DNA from: Trichosphaerium sp. ATCC 40318
Taxonomy: Eukaryota; Discosea; Flabellinia; Trichosidae
Direction of reading: 5' to 3'
DNA: 64,000 nucleotides
Assembly (NCBI GenBank): GCA_038496445.1
Contig: JALMLS010000578.1
Span: forward strand, 62,001 to 126,000
Below are positions 34,988-44,353 of this stretch, piece after piece. Position 1 is the stretch's first letter. Every line of letters begins with the position of its first letter. The notes beneath the pieces are model-generated. The model did not search any database. It saw only the letters and a program-made list of their open reading frames with translations, and was not told the DNA's origin. The translations under genes and the position numbers were made by a program.

Positions 34988-35227
34988 GCGCTTTTTACGA
35001 ATGCCGGCCTGCTTAGCCTTACGGTTTGTAAAAGTAGCAGCTTTTGTCGTGTAAGTAAAATTGTATTATACACTCCTAGCCCCGCTACCTTTTCTTTATT
35101 GAGATGACTAAAAAATGTTTTTCCGTCAGTCTGGTCCGTATGGAAGGAACTTGTCGTATTCATTGAAGCGTGTCTTGTTGTACCACCTTGCTTAGCGAAG
35201 CGTGCTTAGCGTTACCAATAGTATATA

Positions 35228-36299
35228 ATGTCTGTGAAGGGAGTACTATTTGATTTGGATGGTTTGTTGCTGAATACTGGTAATTCGTTGTTTTACTGTT
35301 TAAATGTCTGACGAAAAGTAGAACCATTGTATGAGGAGGCGATACAAAAGACCCTTACAGAGCTTGGAGGTGAGCATGTGTTGTACAGTCACTTGTGACG
35401 TTTAATAGCTGGTATCTACACCAGCGAACTGAGAAGCGCAGTTCTTGGGAGAGGAGAGGAAGAAGGGGCTGGAATAATCATAAAGGCGAAGAATTTAACA
35501 ATGGTATCCAATTGTCAATCATTTCTAAAAGCACAGGTCACGGATAATTATCTAGGAGCCAGAGGAGCTTCTAAAAATGCGTAACAAATACTTGGAGCAC
35601 CTGTTTCCAACTTGTACTTTGATGCCAGGTAATTCGACAATTGCAACGTCAGCAACATGCTGAAAACAGAACGTAGGTGCTGCGAAGTTGACTAAGCACT
35701 TGGCGCGTCACAAAGTACATTCTCTTGTAGCAGAACAACATGAACTGATGAGAGTAGGTGCCAGTTGCCGTAGCAACCTCATCTCATAGAAAATTTCTGT
35801 CAATGAAGGTGTCACACCATGGTGACTGGTTCAACATGTTCAAGTTTGTAGTAACTGGTAAGCCATACAACGACATATATTATTATAATCTGTTGGCAAG
35901 CATGTTAACAATAATATGATGACTAGGCGACCAGGTAGAAAATGGCAAACCTGCTCCAGACAGTGAGTATCGACTATTAGTTTTGTTTTCCTATCACATC
36001 ATGACTACTAACAACGCCCTAGTTTTCATTGCAGCTGCGGCTGGCATAGGTCTGGATCCAAAGCACTGTCTTGTCTTCGAAGATTCTCCAAGTGGCACAC
36101 AGAGTGGTGCAGCAGCAGGTTGGAGCCTTATCCTCATTTCCTTTTAATAACACTTCACTATGCAGGCTGTACAGTTATATCCGTCCCTTCACTAGACGAC
36201 AAGTCACGTTATAAACCCGCCACAGCTATTTTGACTAGCCTCAATGAATTCAAGCCTCAAGATTATGGATTGCCACCATATGACAGCACTCAGGAATAA
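35228..36299 (+). CDS. HAD-superfamily phosphatase, pseudouridine-5'-phosphatase-like
   Basis: Starts MSVKGVLFDLDGLLLNTEP, with the HAD motif I Asp nucleophile in DLDG. Motif II is 'KVPVAVATSSHRKF' (Thr/Ser), motif III the Lys in 'VENGKPAPDIF', and motif IV 'CLVFEDSPSGTQSGAAAG'. All catalytic residues are therefore present. The cap is the helical C1 type ('ELRSAVLGRGEEEG'). The closest family by pattern is HDHD1/GPP1-like (GS1-like) phosphatases that act on pseudouridine 5'-monophosphate or small sugar phosphates. The substrate cannot be fixed from sequence. The acceptor at about 35758 restores the motif II frame. Nine or so small exons, and the stop is TAA 36297. Confidence 0.88.
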
Positions 36300-36368
36300 A
36301 AAGCGCGTTGGTCATATCACGTGTATTAGTTTATGCCTTAATGTTAACTGAAATCACACACGTGTGTA

Positions 36369-37819
36369 CTACTTTTCTTTTTTCTTGTGCAATGCCATAC
36401 CAGCACGTGAAGCATTAGTTTCTGTAATTTGTGAGATCCAAGCACTGGTCTCTACCAGTTTGTCCATGTTTACCTTTATGATTTGTCTTGTTAGTTTTTT
36501 GGAAGTTGTTAAAGAACCTTAAATTATTCGCGTACCCCTGTATCTACATTCAAGCCGTGTAGCATGTACACTACGTCTTCAGTTGCTACGTTACCAGAAG
36601 CACCCTATGACGTCAGTGAGTAAAAGCCGCTAACCATAACTGCACTATTACCTTGGCGTAAGGACATCCACCAAGCCCAGCAACGCTACTATCAACGACT
36701 GACACGCCCATCTACAAAAACGGATGAATTGAAGGGAAAAAAAAATGATAAGTTTTGTAATATACCTGCAACGCTGCGAATATATTAGCTAGCGCTTGGC
36801 CGTAAGTATCGTGGTAGTGCACCGCTAATTTTTCGATAGGTACACGGCTTGACACTGCTTCAAGCATCTTAATTGTAGACGCCGGGGTTCCAACGCCTGG
36901 TGGCACCAATTAGTATCCAGAAACCAGACCGATAAACACGGAGAAACGGGATTTGTTACCTATTGTGTCACCTAGTGATATCTCATAACATCCCATATCT
37001 GCTAACGCAGCTGATACTTCTGCCACCTTTTCTGGAGCAATACTGCCTTCGTATGGACAACCAGCGACGCAAGATACTGGTTAAATGGAACGAGTTAGAT
37101 GACGCCAAAATATAGTATTTTAAAGCAGTACTGTACCATAGCCACGCACGCGGATATCGTGCTCTAGAGCTCGTTTGACTACCTTTTCGTACACCTCTAG
37201 ACTCTCCTTTATGGTCTTTCTAATATTCTTTCTGAAGTACGTTCGTTAAATACATACAAAGCTGCGTTGTTGATTGTGCACGTACTGCGTGAATGATTCG
37301 GAAGCGGCAGAGAAAATAGCAATTTCCTTGGCACCGGCCTTGATTGCCTGATCCAAGCCACGCATATTGGGTACTAGTACTGGCAAGTTTATGCCCGACA
37401 AGGCGTTCTTTACTGACTCAAATACAGCTGCAGTGTCAGCCATCTGCTACATGTCACAAATTTCCATCACTGCGTAATACGTACCTGTGGGATTGCTTCA
37501 GGCTTAACAAACGCTCCAGCTAAACAGAAACGGTGGTCAGACAATAATTGTAAGAACGCTCTCACCTTCAATATTTACAAGCCCAGCGCCTGCTAGACGC
37601 TCAATCAACTCAATTTTGGTCTCTGTACTAATCTATTCTCCGCTGTTACCAAAAACCGCTAAAACAATAGCCAACCTTTTTACGTTCGTTCTGTAAGCCA
37701 TCTCTAGGCCCTACTTCCACAATGCGAACGGATTTAGGAATGTTATCAAGAATAGCTGTGCTGTAGCCTCTGGTAGTACTATTACCCACTGTTCTACGCG
37801 CAACGATGCGATGTAACAT
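36369..37819 (-). CDS. HMGCL: hydroxymethylglutaryl-CoA lyase, mitochondrial
   Basis: Starts at 37819 with an Arg/Ser-rich, acid-free leader ([20 protein letters not shown]), a likely mitochondrial targeting peptide. Core motifs are '[15 protein letters not shown]', '[13 protein letters not shown]', '[20 protein letters not shown]', '[16 protein letters not shown]', '[12 protein letters not shown]', '[16 protein letters not shown]' and the signature loop '[16 protein letters not shown]' with the active-site Cys. It cleaves HMG-CoA to acetoacetate and acetyl-CoA in leucine breakdown and ketogenesis. The last exon is found by splicing after 'NVDTG' to '[16 protein letters not shown]'; the TAG is at 36369-36371. 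The C-terminus ends KKKEK with no peroxisomal signal. Confidence 0.95.
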
Positions 37820-37878
37820 ATTGTTAGGTGGTTCTGTCAGTTAAAACAGTTGACTAGCGTCAAAGGCGTTATTTGACA
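37820..37878. promoter_or_regulatory. 59-bp bidirectional intergenic region
   Basis: Only 59 bp separate the start codons of HMG-CoA lyase (minus) and acylphosphatase (plus). The spacer holds a partly palindromic 'GTCAGTTAAAACAGTTGAC' (37835-37853). Both 5' UTRs and promoters must fit here or overlap coding sequence. Confidence 0.6.
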
Positions 37879-38254
37879 ATGTCGCTGTTACACATCAAGT
37901 TTAAAATCTATGGAAAGGTACAGGGTACTAACAGATTTAACAATGTGTTCGTAACCAGTGCGCAGGTGTATTTTTCCGCAAATGTACTCAAAGGAAGGCG
38001 CAACAGCTAAATATTGTTGGTTACGTGCGTAATGTTCGCATGGATAAAACTGTGGAGGGTGAAGCGCAAGGACAAACGCAAAATATTAAAGAAATGTAAG
38101 CTTACTTTTGTCTGTTGATGTACATAATTAGCGTAGGCAACGCTGGCTTGAGGAAGAAGGCTCTCGAAACAGTAGGATAGACAAAGCCGTTATAACACAC
38201 CACGAGATCACGGAGCTAACGTTTTCTGGTTTTGCTGTGCGTCCCACTGTGTAA
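37879..38254 (+). CDS. acylphosphatase
   Basis: Three exons join in frame (introns from the GTACTAAC near 37929 and GTAAGC near 38096) to give about 100 residues. Motifs are 'HIKFKIYGKVQG' then 'VFFRKCTQRKAQQL' with the catalytic Arg of the phosphate cradle, 'GYVRNVRMDKTVEGEAQG' with the catalytic Asn, and a final strand 'ELTFSGFAVRPT'. It hydrolyses carboxyl-phosphate bonds such as in acetyl phosphate and 1,3-bisphosphoglycerate. It has the small ferredoxin-like fold. The linker before the last strand ('EEGSRNSRIDKAVITHHEI') is slightly longer than in vertebrate enzymes. It diverges from HMG-CoA lyase. Confidence 0.92.
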
Positions 38255-38453
38255 GAGCGCGTTTGCGAAAGAAAAATATTGAGCAGTACACGTGATGCGT
38301 GTTAACGACAATAGCCTTCGCAATGAATCCGAGTAAGCTGCACAACGCTCCTCACCGCTCTCGGATTCAGCGAGTGATTCAACGATAAATAAATAAGTTG
38401 ACTTGCGCAATCTGCGCCTACAAAATAGTAACGGCAACTCTAAATAATCAAAC

Positions 38454-40255
38454 ATGAGCTCCACCGACCCAGCAAAGGTATTGGCGCATCGCCCAAAGCC
38501 TAAACCAGTATCATTCAACAAGCGCGATCTAATTCTGTACGCACTTGGCGTGGGCTCTTCTGATTTGAAGTTTACGTATGAAGGCGGTGAGTTGGTATTT
38601 TGAATACTCCCACAATGCTAAAACGTCCTTGTAGACTCTAACTTTGGTGCTCTTCCTACATACTCAACCGTTTTACCATTTAAGGGCACAAGCAGCGACA
38701 TTGTGCAATTTGGCGCATCAATGGAGTTTGTACCGGGCATTGAAATCAACCCAGGTACCTACAACTTTCTGCTCTTGTTTTTTGAAAAGTTTTCCAAGGC
38801 TGTTGACAACCCAATTTGCTTACTCTTCGTTTTTTAAAGCCATGGTCGTACACGGCGGTCAGGAGACTGAAATCTTGTCGTACCCACTACCAACTGAGGG
38901 CGAATTCCTCAACATTGGAAAGCCTATTGCCTTGTATGACAAGCGCAGCGGTGCAGTACTAGTAGAGGTATGTATAGTTGCCAAACAGTACTAGTTTTCC
39001 TTCATGCGTTGACGTTGTTAACGTCAAAAAGGAAATCCTCACTGTTGATGCAAAAACAAAAAAGCCACTGTTCAGAAACGTTCAAAGCACGTTTATCCGT
39101 GGCGCAGGTGGTTTCGGTGTACGTCATGATTCTTTCTAGTGATACTAGTCGTTTAAACTAATGATTCTCGTCACTGCAGGGCGACAAGGGTCCTAACGCA
39201 AAAGGTCTACACAAACCACCAAACAGAGCTCCTGATAAGAGCAAAGAGTACACGACCAACTCATTTCAAGCCATGTTATACAGATTGTCCGGGTATGTAG
39301 TTATTTCTGCTGAGTTCTCTTCTGTCTCATCTTTGTTTTCTTTTTTTTTTTGCAGTATCCTTCTCAAGTTCTACCGCGGTACTCATTGTCTTGTTATAGC
39401 GATTACAACCCTCTACACGCAGATCCTGGATTTGCAACAAGCGTAGGATTCCCAGGACCGATCTTGCATGGACTGTGCACATACGGATTCTGTTGTAGGG
39501 CAATCATGGAGAGTTGGTGCGACAACGACGTCAACAGATTCAAAAAGATTGGCGTTCGATTTGTGAGCCCAGTGATGCCTGGTGACACGTTGATCACGGA
39601 CATGTGGAAGGTCTCCGAGACGAAGATTGTGTTTATCACACGTGTCAAGGGCGGCAAGGTCGTTGTAGGCAACGCTTATGCTGAACTGAATCCAGCTTCT
39701 AAAGGGTGCGTATATACACTTGCCAAACGACTGCAACCCAGGGCCACACTAACGACAAGATCTAGTGCAAAACCTTCAGCAGGACCAGCACCATCCCTCA
39801 AGTCAGATGCCGTATTCAAAGCCATTGGCGCAGCCTTGAAGAACGACACATCTCTAGCAGGACGCATCAATGCTGTGTACCGATTCAACTTGAAGTACAA
39901 AGGAGGTAATTGCTACCAGTTTCGAGCGAAATGAACCTGTTTTTAATTTTGTTTTTCAGGCCAAGCTGTCTACACTTTGGATCTTAAAGGCGGCCCTGGT
40001 CGTGTCATCGTTGGGCCTGGACCAAAACCAGACTGCACTATCACTATTAGCGATAACGACTACTTTAATATGGCCACTGGAAAGCTCAATGCCATGCAGG
40101 TACGGTTGCAACTGCACAGCTCGATTGTTCATCTACATTTTTGTACTTACACGACAATACGTTAGGCGTTCATGCAAGGTAAGCTCAAGATCTCTGGAAA
40201 CATGGGGCTAGCACAGAAGCTCAACATCATCACTGCAGCTGCCTCCAAGCTTTAA
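38454..40255 (+). CDS. peroxisomal enoyl-CoA hydratase 2 with SCP2 domain
   Basis: MSSTDPAKVLAHRPKPKPVS start at 38454. The double hot-dog (MaoC-type) hydratase-2 region runs from residue about 25. The catalytic hydratase 2 motif 'DYNPLHADPGFATSVGFPGP' continues 'ILHGLCTYGF'; the Asp-His pair is intact. After 'FVSPVMPGDTLITDMWK' comes a Ser/Pro linker, then an SCP2 sterol/acyl carrier domain ('YTLDLKGGPGRVIVG', 'DYFNMATGKLNAMQAFMQGK'). The protein ends in SKL, a canonical PTS1 peroxisomal signal. It thus equals the C-terminal two-thirds of MFE-2/HSD17B4, without the 3-hydroxyacyl-CoA dehydrogenase. The intron from about 39292 to 39400 joins 'RLSG' to 'DYNPLH'. The role is the hydration step in peroxisomal beta-oxidation. 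Confidence 0.93.
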
Positions 40256-40433
40256 AGTTTAAAAGTCGTTTTGTACACGCCACAACAATAAATTCAGTAT
40301 TATCCACACTTGTTGGAAAACCACATAGCAAACTCTCATTGGAGAAAACCAACTGTTTTCTGTGTGGATTGAATGTGATTGACAAATAGGGCGGTTGACA
40401 AAATCAAGAAATTTTTAGTGCTTTTCAGCAAAC

Positions 40434-41329
40434 ATGGCTGAAGCTCCCGAACAAACGCCATTTACTGTTGAGAGTGTATGTAAACGATTTAATTTAAAAC
40501 CAACGGCTGTACGTGCAGTATTTGTTATTGGATCGCGGTACGTCGCTATAAACGTATATAACCACTAAACACGATCTATAAAGTCTCTGGGGCACACAGA
40601 ATTCGAAATCAGACTGGGACCTTGTACATTGCCCTAATCTCTTCTGTTTCGTTAATTCTACGCGTAGTTGATCGTTGCAAGCGGATTACCATCCAAAACA
40701 ACCAAAGGTTTCATTTCTGTGCATAACGTGCGTGTTTTCTCCTTTCTTGCAATAAACCTCACTCACCTCCTATAGGGCAATTTAGACGCGCTCATTGAGG
40801 TACCAGTCAAGTAGTAAAATCCTAATTAAGAATGCGTCACGTGATCTTACTTTCCGCATAGACTACACAAGAGTTTGAAACCAGGTTAGCAACTACAGGT
40901 GGCATGCTTGAGACAGTATGCGCGTACCTAGCCGCAAGTGGGCATCCATACTGCCTGCAAACTTATGACAAGGTGGTATTACCACAGTACGTTCAACGCA
41001 GAAGCCTTACAATTGAGGTAGCTAATGTGCGTAGGTCATATGCACACCTCTTAAAAAAAGTAGCTGAAGAGACAGACAGAGACATAAGAATGGCCGAAAA
41101 ATACATTGTCAAGGGCAACATAGCCAGAGGCAAAAAGACGATAGTGCATGCGCTCAGGGCTCTTTTATTGGTAGAACAGCTCGTCCAAAACAATACAATC
41201 ACTAATCTAGCCGCTGCTACCGACTGCCACACGCAGCTGCAACACAACTACCAAAAACAGTGGTCTCATTACAAAGAGAACTACATTCCACTCATCACTA
41301 CCACCAGAACGAGGCTCTTGGGCCTTTAA
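40434..41329 (+). CDS. nucleotidyltransferase-fold protein
   Basis: Starts MAEAPEQTPFTVESVCKRF at 40434. Splicing gives 'FVIGSRLWGTQNSKSDWDLL', the G-S-x(2)-W/G...S-D-x-D signature of the DNA-polymerase-beta-like nucleotidyltransferase superfamily, with the metal-binding Asp pair present as SDWD. 'IVASGLPSKTTKGFISVHN' follows. The C-terminal 140 residues are helical and basic ('RSYAHLLKKVAEETDRDIRM', 'GKKTIVHALRALLLVEQL'), resembling the HEPN-like or helical partner of such enzymes. The substrate is unknown. Four introns carry GTACG/GTGCG donors. It is convergent with the RABL3 gene (120 bp). A CGGTTGACAAA element lies 32 bp upstream of the start. Confidence 0.7.
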
Positions 41330-41449
41330 TCCAAACAACTGGTTCGTCCCAGAAACTAGCAAGCCTCATTGATCCGTTTTAGTGACGTACTCAATAATAT
41401 GAGGTTGGTGCTGCATCGTCATGACAGATACAACAATAAACAAGGATCG

Positions 41450-42195
41450 CTAGTATTTGCGTGCGTTCGCAACCTTGCGTAGAAAGCTGTTCATTTGCGA
41501 TGCCATATCCGATGAAGGCTCAAACGCTTTAGGATTTCTGCAGTTCTAGAAGGCACAAAAAGTCTGTAAAACAATAATAACAATAAAAAAGTAAAAATGA
41601 AAATGTTGTGTACAATGAAGCAGACTTGGCATCCATACTCTTCAAATAAATCAGGAATACCAGGATTGTTCTTGACCATGTCCTTCTTGGTGCCCAACAC
41701 CAGTATCGGCAACTGGCTAAATTTCAAGTGTCAGAAATGATAGCACTCTATACGCTCAGAAAAACGTACGTGTTGCCGTCTGCCTTTTTTTCTACTTCTT
41801 TGATCCACTTCTTTATTGACTTTAGAGATTTTGAATTAGTCAAGTCGTACACTACAACTACGCCAGCAGCATCATTGTAGAAGACCGATCTCGAATAACG
41901 GTACAACGGGTTTCCACCAATATCCCAAAGCTCTACAAAGTGATCAACACCATCTATGGTATGCGCCTACGCCAAATTTTTAGCACATCAGTGACTACGA
42001 AGCAAACGAACCTTGACATGAATGTTAACACCTGTTGTTGGCTGCGACTTTACTACCGAAGCGTTGCAGAACAGCTCAGAGAAGCTCGTTTTTCCTGGCT
42101 GTTTGTTAAAAAAGACTTACCACGTAGATTAATTATCAACCTGTAAAACAGTCACCTACAACCAGTATTTTGAATGACGGTAGATCTGTACTCAT
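41450..42195 (-). CDS. RABL3: Rab-like small GTPase RABL3
   Basis: Starts MSTDLPSFKILVVGDCFTGK, completing the P-loop GDCFTGKTS across an intron. Switch I region 'QPTTGVNIHVK' supplies the Thr. G3 is 'VELWDIGGNPLYRYSRS' (Gly-Gly instead of the Ala-Gly of typical Rabs, as in RABL3). 'VFYNDAAGVVVVYDLTNSKS' and G4 'LPILVLGTKKDMV' (TKKD in place of NKxD) follow. The C-terminus reads 'SSDMASQMNSFLRKVANARK' and lacks a prenylation CAAX or Cys pair, as in RABL3. It probably acts in cytosolic membrane-trafficking or prenyl-protein regulation. Five or so introns. The stop is TAG 41450-41452. It diverges from NMT with 116 bp between starts. Confidence 0.88.
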
Positions 42196-42311
42196 TGTAC
42201 GCCTTTACACCTTGTTGTAATGAATTGTGTTGACCTCGATTTGCTGTCTGTTTAGCTTTTTTTTTGACTACAAGAACATCCTCAAGTGTGACAACAGTAC
42301 CTGGTACAAGA
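42196..42311. promoter_or_regulatory. 116-bp bidirectional intergenic region
   Basis: Separates the divergent RABL3 (minus) and NMT (plus) start codons. It contains a T9 tract and 'GACCTCGATTTGC'. It must serve both genes. Confidence 0.5.
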
Positions 42312-44229
42312 ATGTCGCGGAGTAGAACTAGAAGACAGCAGCAGGAGGACGATGAAGCCCAAAGCAAAACAAACTGGCGATTCTGGGCTACACAGCCCGT
42401 AATTCAAAAGGGTACGGTTTACACGCTATTTCTGACCTTAATTTTTTTGCAAAAGACGAAAAAGTGCTTGAAGACGAAGAGGGATCTCCTATCGATAAGG
42501 TGAAGGACCCTGAGAAAGACATTCAAGCAGAGCCTTATAATCTGCCAAGAGGGTTCGAGTGGGTTGACATTGATATCAACGACGAAAAACAGGCAAGTAC
42601 ATCGCTGAATGACACAAGCAGCGCTCGTCAGAAAAAAAAAAAACCATAAATAACCAAACCAACCAATCAATTACGGTTGGTGCCTGTTGCTCACTCGAGT
42701 GCCTTCTCTGAACGAAACGTTTGGTTGAACGGCAACGTCAGGTTTTTAAAGTAAAACCGACAAAAAAAATCTTGAGAAATGATCAGTTACCGGCTAATCA
42801 TAAATTTCCCTCGCATTGGCTAACTTGTTGCAGTTGACCGAAGTGTACGAGCTTCTCCGAGACAACTACGTTGAAGATGATGACAATATGTTCCGTTTTG
42901 ACTACAGTCGTCCGTTCCTCCAATGGTATGCACCCCCACACGTTCTACAAACTGCAACAACAACACTACCAACAACAATACCAACGACAATGATAGGGCG
43001 TTGAAACCACCAGGTTTTTTGAAACAATGGCATGCCGGTGTCAGACACAAGGAAAGAGGCACTCTCATGGGTTTTATCAGCGCAATCCCTGCAACCATCA
43101 AGGTAGATCTTGGCTTTCCCCCCCTAGCAGCCTCAGTATTGAGGGCTAATGCGGCTTTAGGTGTACAAGAAAAAACAGGAAATGGTTGAAATCAACTTCC
43201 TTTGTGTACACAAGAAGCTCAGGTCAGTCTTGCAAACCCACGTGATTTAATCACAAAAAATGTGGGTTAATAGTTTTTTTTTTTTAGGACTAAGAGGCTC
43301 GCTACTATACTCATCAAGGAGATTACCCGTCGCGTAAATCGTCAAGGCTTGTTTCAGGTAAGGCACCCCTTTGTTTGTATTTTTACCCGAATTATTATTT
43401 GGATAGCGATAAGCACCTACTGTCAACTCACTCTCTCTAACGTAGGCTGTTTATACTGCTGGTGTATGGCTACCTAGTCCAGTGGCGCGTTGCCAATACT
43501 GGCACAGATCGTTGAACCCTCGCAAGTTGATTGCCGTTGGGTTCTCGCACCTGAAGAAGAACATGACAATGCCTCGTACTGAGAAGTTGTACAGACTTCC
43601 TGCGGTACATATATAAATATAATTTTAATAACACGTGTTGCGTGTGTGCTCGTGCTAACAATTTTTTAGAAAACCAAGCATAACTTGCGTCCTATGACTA
43701 AAGCTGATGTGCCTCAAGTATTCAAATTGGTCACCACATATTTGGACAATTACGATCTGTCGCCTACTTTCACTTCTGAGGAGGAGGTCGAACATTGGTT
43801 AACGCCTACACCTGGCGTGATTGACACATACGTCATTGAAGATAAAGAAACCGGAGCCATCACCGATATGGCTAGCTTCTACACCATCTCATCAAGCGTC
43901 ATTGGACACGATAAATACACCAAGTTGAAGGCAGCTTATTCGTACTATAACGTCTGTACCAAAACCCCTTTGATTGAGGTAATGAATGATGCCCTCATTC
44001 TCGCTAAAAAGGTAACCATTGTGTTGTTTCTTGTCGGATAGTGACTAATCGTTTCTTCTTCAAATAATAGGCTGATTTCGACGTATTCAATTGCCTGGAC
44101 ATCTTTGAGAACTCTCAATTTTTGACCAAACTCAAGTTTGGAAAGGGCGATGGAAGGCTATCGTACTACTTGTACAATTGGCGCTGTCCTCCAATGGAGC
44201 CACCACGTGTTGGTCTTGTATTGTTGTAA
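42312..44229 (+). CDS. NMT: glycylpeptide N-tetradecanoyltransferase (N-myristoyltransferase)
   Basis: [20 protein letters not shown] start, then '[10 protein letters not shown]', '[17 protein letters not shown]', '[20 protein letters not shown]', '[16 protein letters not shown]', '[20 protein letters not shown]' with the NMT signature, '[20 protein letters not shown]' with '[10 protein letters not shown]' (acyl-CoA binding), '[20 protein letters not shown]', '[20 protein letters not shown]' and the C-terminal 'PRVGLVLL'. The terminal carboxylate, which serves as the catalytic base, sits at the usual place. It transfers myristate to N-terminal Gly of cytosolic proteins. One intron (42593-42833, 241 nt) begins with GC rather than GT and is unusually long. 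The stop is TAA 44227. Full catalytic core, short N-terminal extension. Confidence 0.96.
42593..42833 (+). other. GC-AG intron in the NMT gene
   Basis: The exon ends 'GACGAAAAACAG' and the intron begins GCAAGT, ending 'TTGTTGCAG' before 'TTGACCGAAGTG'. This joins 'DINDEKQ' to 'LTEVYELL' exactly as in other NMTs. It is 241 nt, several times the local norm, and contains a 12-nt A run and a CTAAC branch-like site near the end. Confidence 0.75.
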
Positions 44230-44353
44230 TCCTTTTCTCCTAGAGTGGCGCAGGCTAGTATTGCCTAAATTGCTGGCCTGCACATCCAGTAATAAAGTTA
44301 CAATCAACAAAACTTTTTTTTCTCATAAAATTACGGTTTCTTTTGTTTTTTTA

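Noticed and set aside
35700-35830. Apparent loss of HAD motif II
   Set aside because: Reading straight through gives stops. Splicing to the acceptor at about 35758 restores 'VPVAVATSSHRKF', so the enzyme is intact.
38216-38521. 101-residue minus-strand frame
   Set aside because: It overlaps the end of acylphosphatase and the promoter and first codons of the hydratase-2 gene. No motif.
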